NCBI GenBank assembly: GCA_937902295.1
Contig: CALGUM010000061.1
Span: forward strand, 1 to 6,892
Reading direction: 5' to 3'
Source: an uncultured Candidatus Saccharibacteria bacterium
Lineage (GTDB): Bacteria; Patescibacteriota; Saccharimonadia; Saccharimonadales; Saccharimonadaceae
DNA length: 6,892 nt
Part shown: positions 6,579 to 6,892 of the stretch, piece after piece
How the letters are laid out: every line of letters begins with the position of its first letter
Position numbering within the stretch: position 1 is the stretch's first letter
Notes under the pieces: model-generated
What the model saw: the letters and a program-made list of their open reading frames with translations, nothing else
The model's database searches: none
What the model was told of the DNA's origin: nothing
Program-made: the position numbers and the translations under genes

Positions 6579-6669
6579 GTAGACTTAATTATACCAGAGG
6601 TGATAAAGATTTGCGAGCATAAGCAGGGTGGCACGTGTTCCGCATCTACTAACCTGTCCCGACTTCCCT
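6579..6669. other. Intergenic region between the right-edge reading frame and der
   Basis: It contains the der promoter element. No intrinsic terminator for the right-edge gene is visible; the only palindrome is a short CACGTG with no U-tract. No RNA gene was recognised. Confidence 0.5.
6588..6596 (-). promoter_or_regulatory. Extended -10 promoter element for der, near-leaderless
   Basis: The minus strand reads TGG TATAAT, a perfect -10 hexamer with a TGn extension. It ends 9 nt before the der ATG, and the spacer has no SD-like purine run. The hexamer at optimal -35 spacing (TCGCAA) matches TTGACA at only three positions, which is acceptable for an extended -10 promoter. Transcription should begin within a few nucleotides of the start codon. 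Confidence 0.65.
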
Positions 6670-6892
6670 TCAGCGGGTCCACGCTTGCCATCCGCCACTA
6701 TTAACGAAGTAGCCATAAGATACCGAACGAGGGTATCCGATACCCGTACAGGCTCGGGCTGTAGTGGGGCTTATCGATGAGTTAATCTCTTCAAGTCCGG
6801 ACAGAGAACTGTAACGAAAATTTGCACGGGAAGCGCTCTGAGCGGTAATACCAAAGCTTTCTACTCCAGAGCTAAGGCTCGGGCCAGTGCAA
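6670..6892 (-). CDS. C-terminal end of an unrecognised protein, cut by the right edge
   Basis: On the minus strand a frame is open from the window edge to TGA at 6670-6672, giving 73 residues, while the other frames here are broken by frequent stops. The peptide is rich in Ser, Thr, Gly and aromatic residues, has cysteines at the edge (in CTGPS) and again 47 residues later (ACTGIG), and ends in SGGWQAWTR. It has no long hydrophobic stretch. The low charge, paired cysteines and aromatic C-terminus would suit a secreted or surface protein such as a pilin-like or lectin-like tail, but I do not recognise the family. A 73-codon open stretch could occur by chance with low but real probability, so existence is only moderately supported. 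It would lie upstream of der on the same strand, 91 bp before the der ATG. Confidence 0.45.
   Translation of the reverse strand, partial: CTGPSLSSGVESFGITAQSASRANFRYSSLSGLEEINSSISPTTARACTGIGYPRSVSYGYFVNSGGWQAWTR

Noticed and set aside
5862..6704. Long + strand frame of 280 codons antisense to der
   Set aside because: It overlaps the full set of Der motifs on the other strand, gives an unrelated-looking Cys-rich protein and has no start signal; it is a mirror of der codon use.
6601..6892. Possible structured RNA gene (RNase P RNA, tmRNA or SRP RNA) suggested by AAGTCCGGAC, CCAGTGCAA and GGGGCTTATCG
   Set aside because: The short matches are not in the order or spacing of RNase P RNA, the tmRNA and SRP signature sequences are absent, and a 73-codon open frame on the minus strand explains most of the region better.

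Overview
The window most likely comes from a Patescibacteria/CPR bacterium, probably Saccharibacteria (TM7). This is inferred from the character of Der and Pth, the tight gene packing and the near-leaderless promoters; no rRNA marker is present. Two TGA stops are embedded in start/stop overlaps (2160-2162 and 3467-3469). This argues for the standard code with UGA as stop, and against the UGA=Gly code of Gracilibacteria/Absconditabacteria.

Left half (1-4554, + strand): a tightly packed four-gene operon that enters from the left edge. Gene 1 is the C-terminal part of a CooC/MinD-like P-loop ATPase. Gene 2, 4 nt later, is a complete fold-type III PLP decarboxylase of the Y4yA / diaminopimelate-decarboxylase-like kind. 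Gene 3 starts in an ATGA overlap and is a cysteine-synthase/SbnA-like PLP enzyme fused to a C-terminal rhodanese domain; its frame is interrupted by one in-frame UAA at codon 76. Gene 4 starts in a GTGA overlap and is a class V aminotransferase-fold enzyme with the features of a SufS/Csd cysteine desulfurase. Three PLP enzymes, a rhodanese and an ATPase in one transcription unit suggest a small pathway that builds an amino-acid-derived, possibly sulfur-containing product. This would be notable in a lineage usually poor in amino-acid biosynthesis.

Right half (4549-6892, - strand): housekeeping genes der (EngA, ribosome assembly GTPase) then pth (peptidyl-tRNA hydrolase), each with its own -10 hexamer 9-10 nt before its ATG and no Shine-Dalgarno sequence. 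The pth stop and the stop of the + strand operon share one palindromic hexamer, CTATAG, so the convergent genes overlap by 6 bp. Upstream of der, at the right edge, a reading frame on the - strand gives the C-terminal 73 residues of an unrecognised protein. I see no mobile elements, CRISPR arrays, tRNA or rRNA genes.
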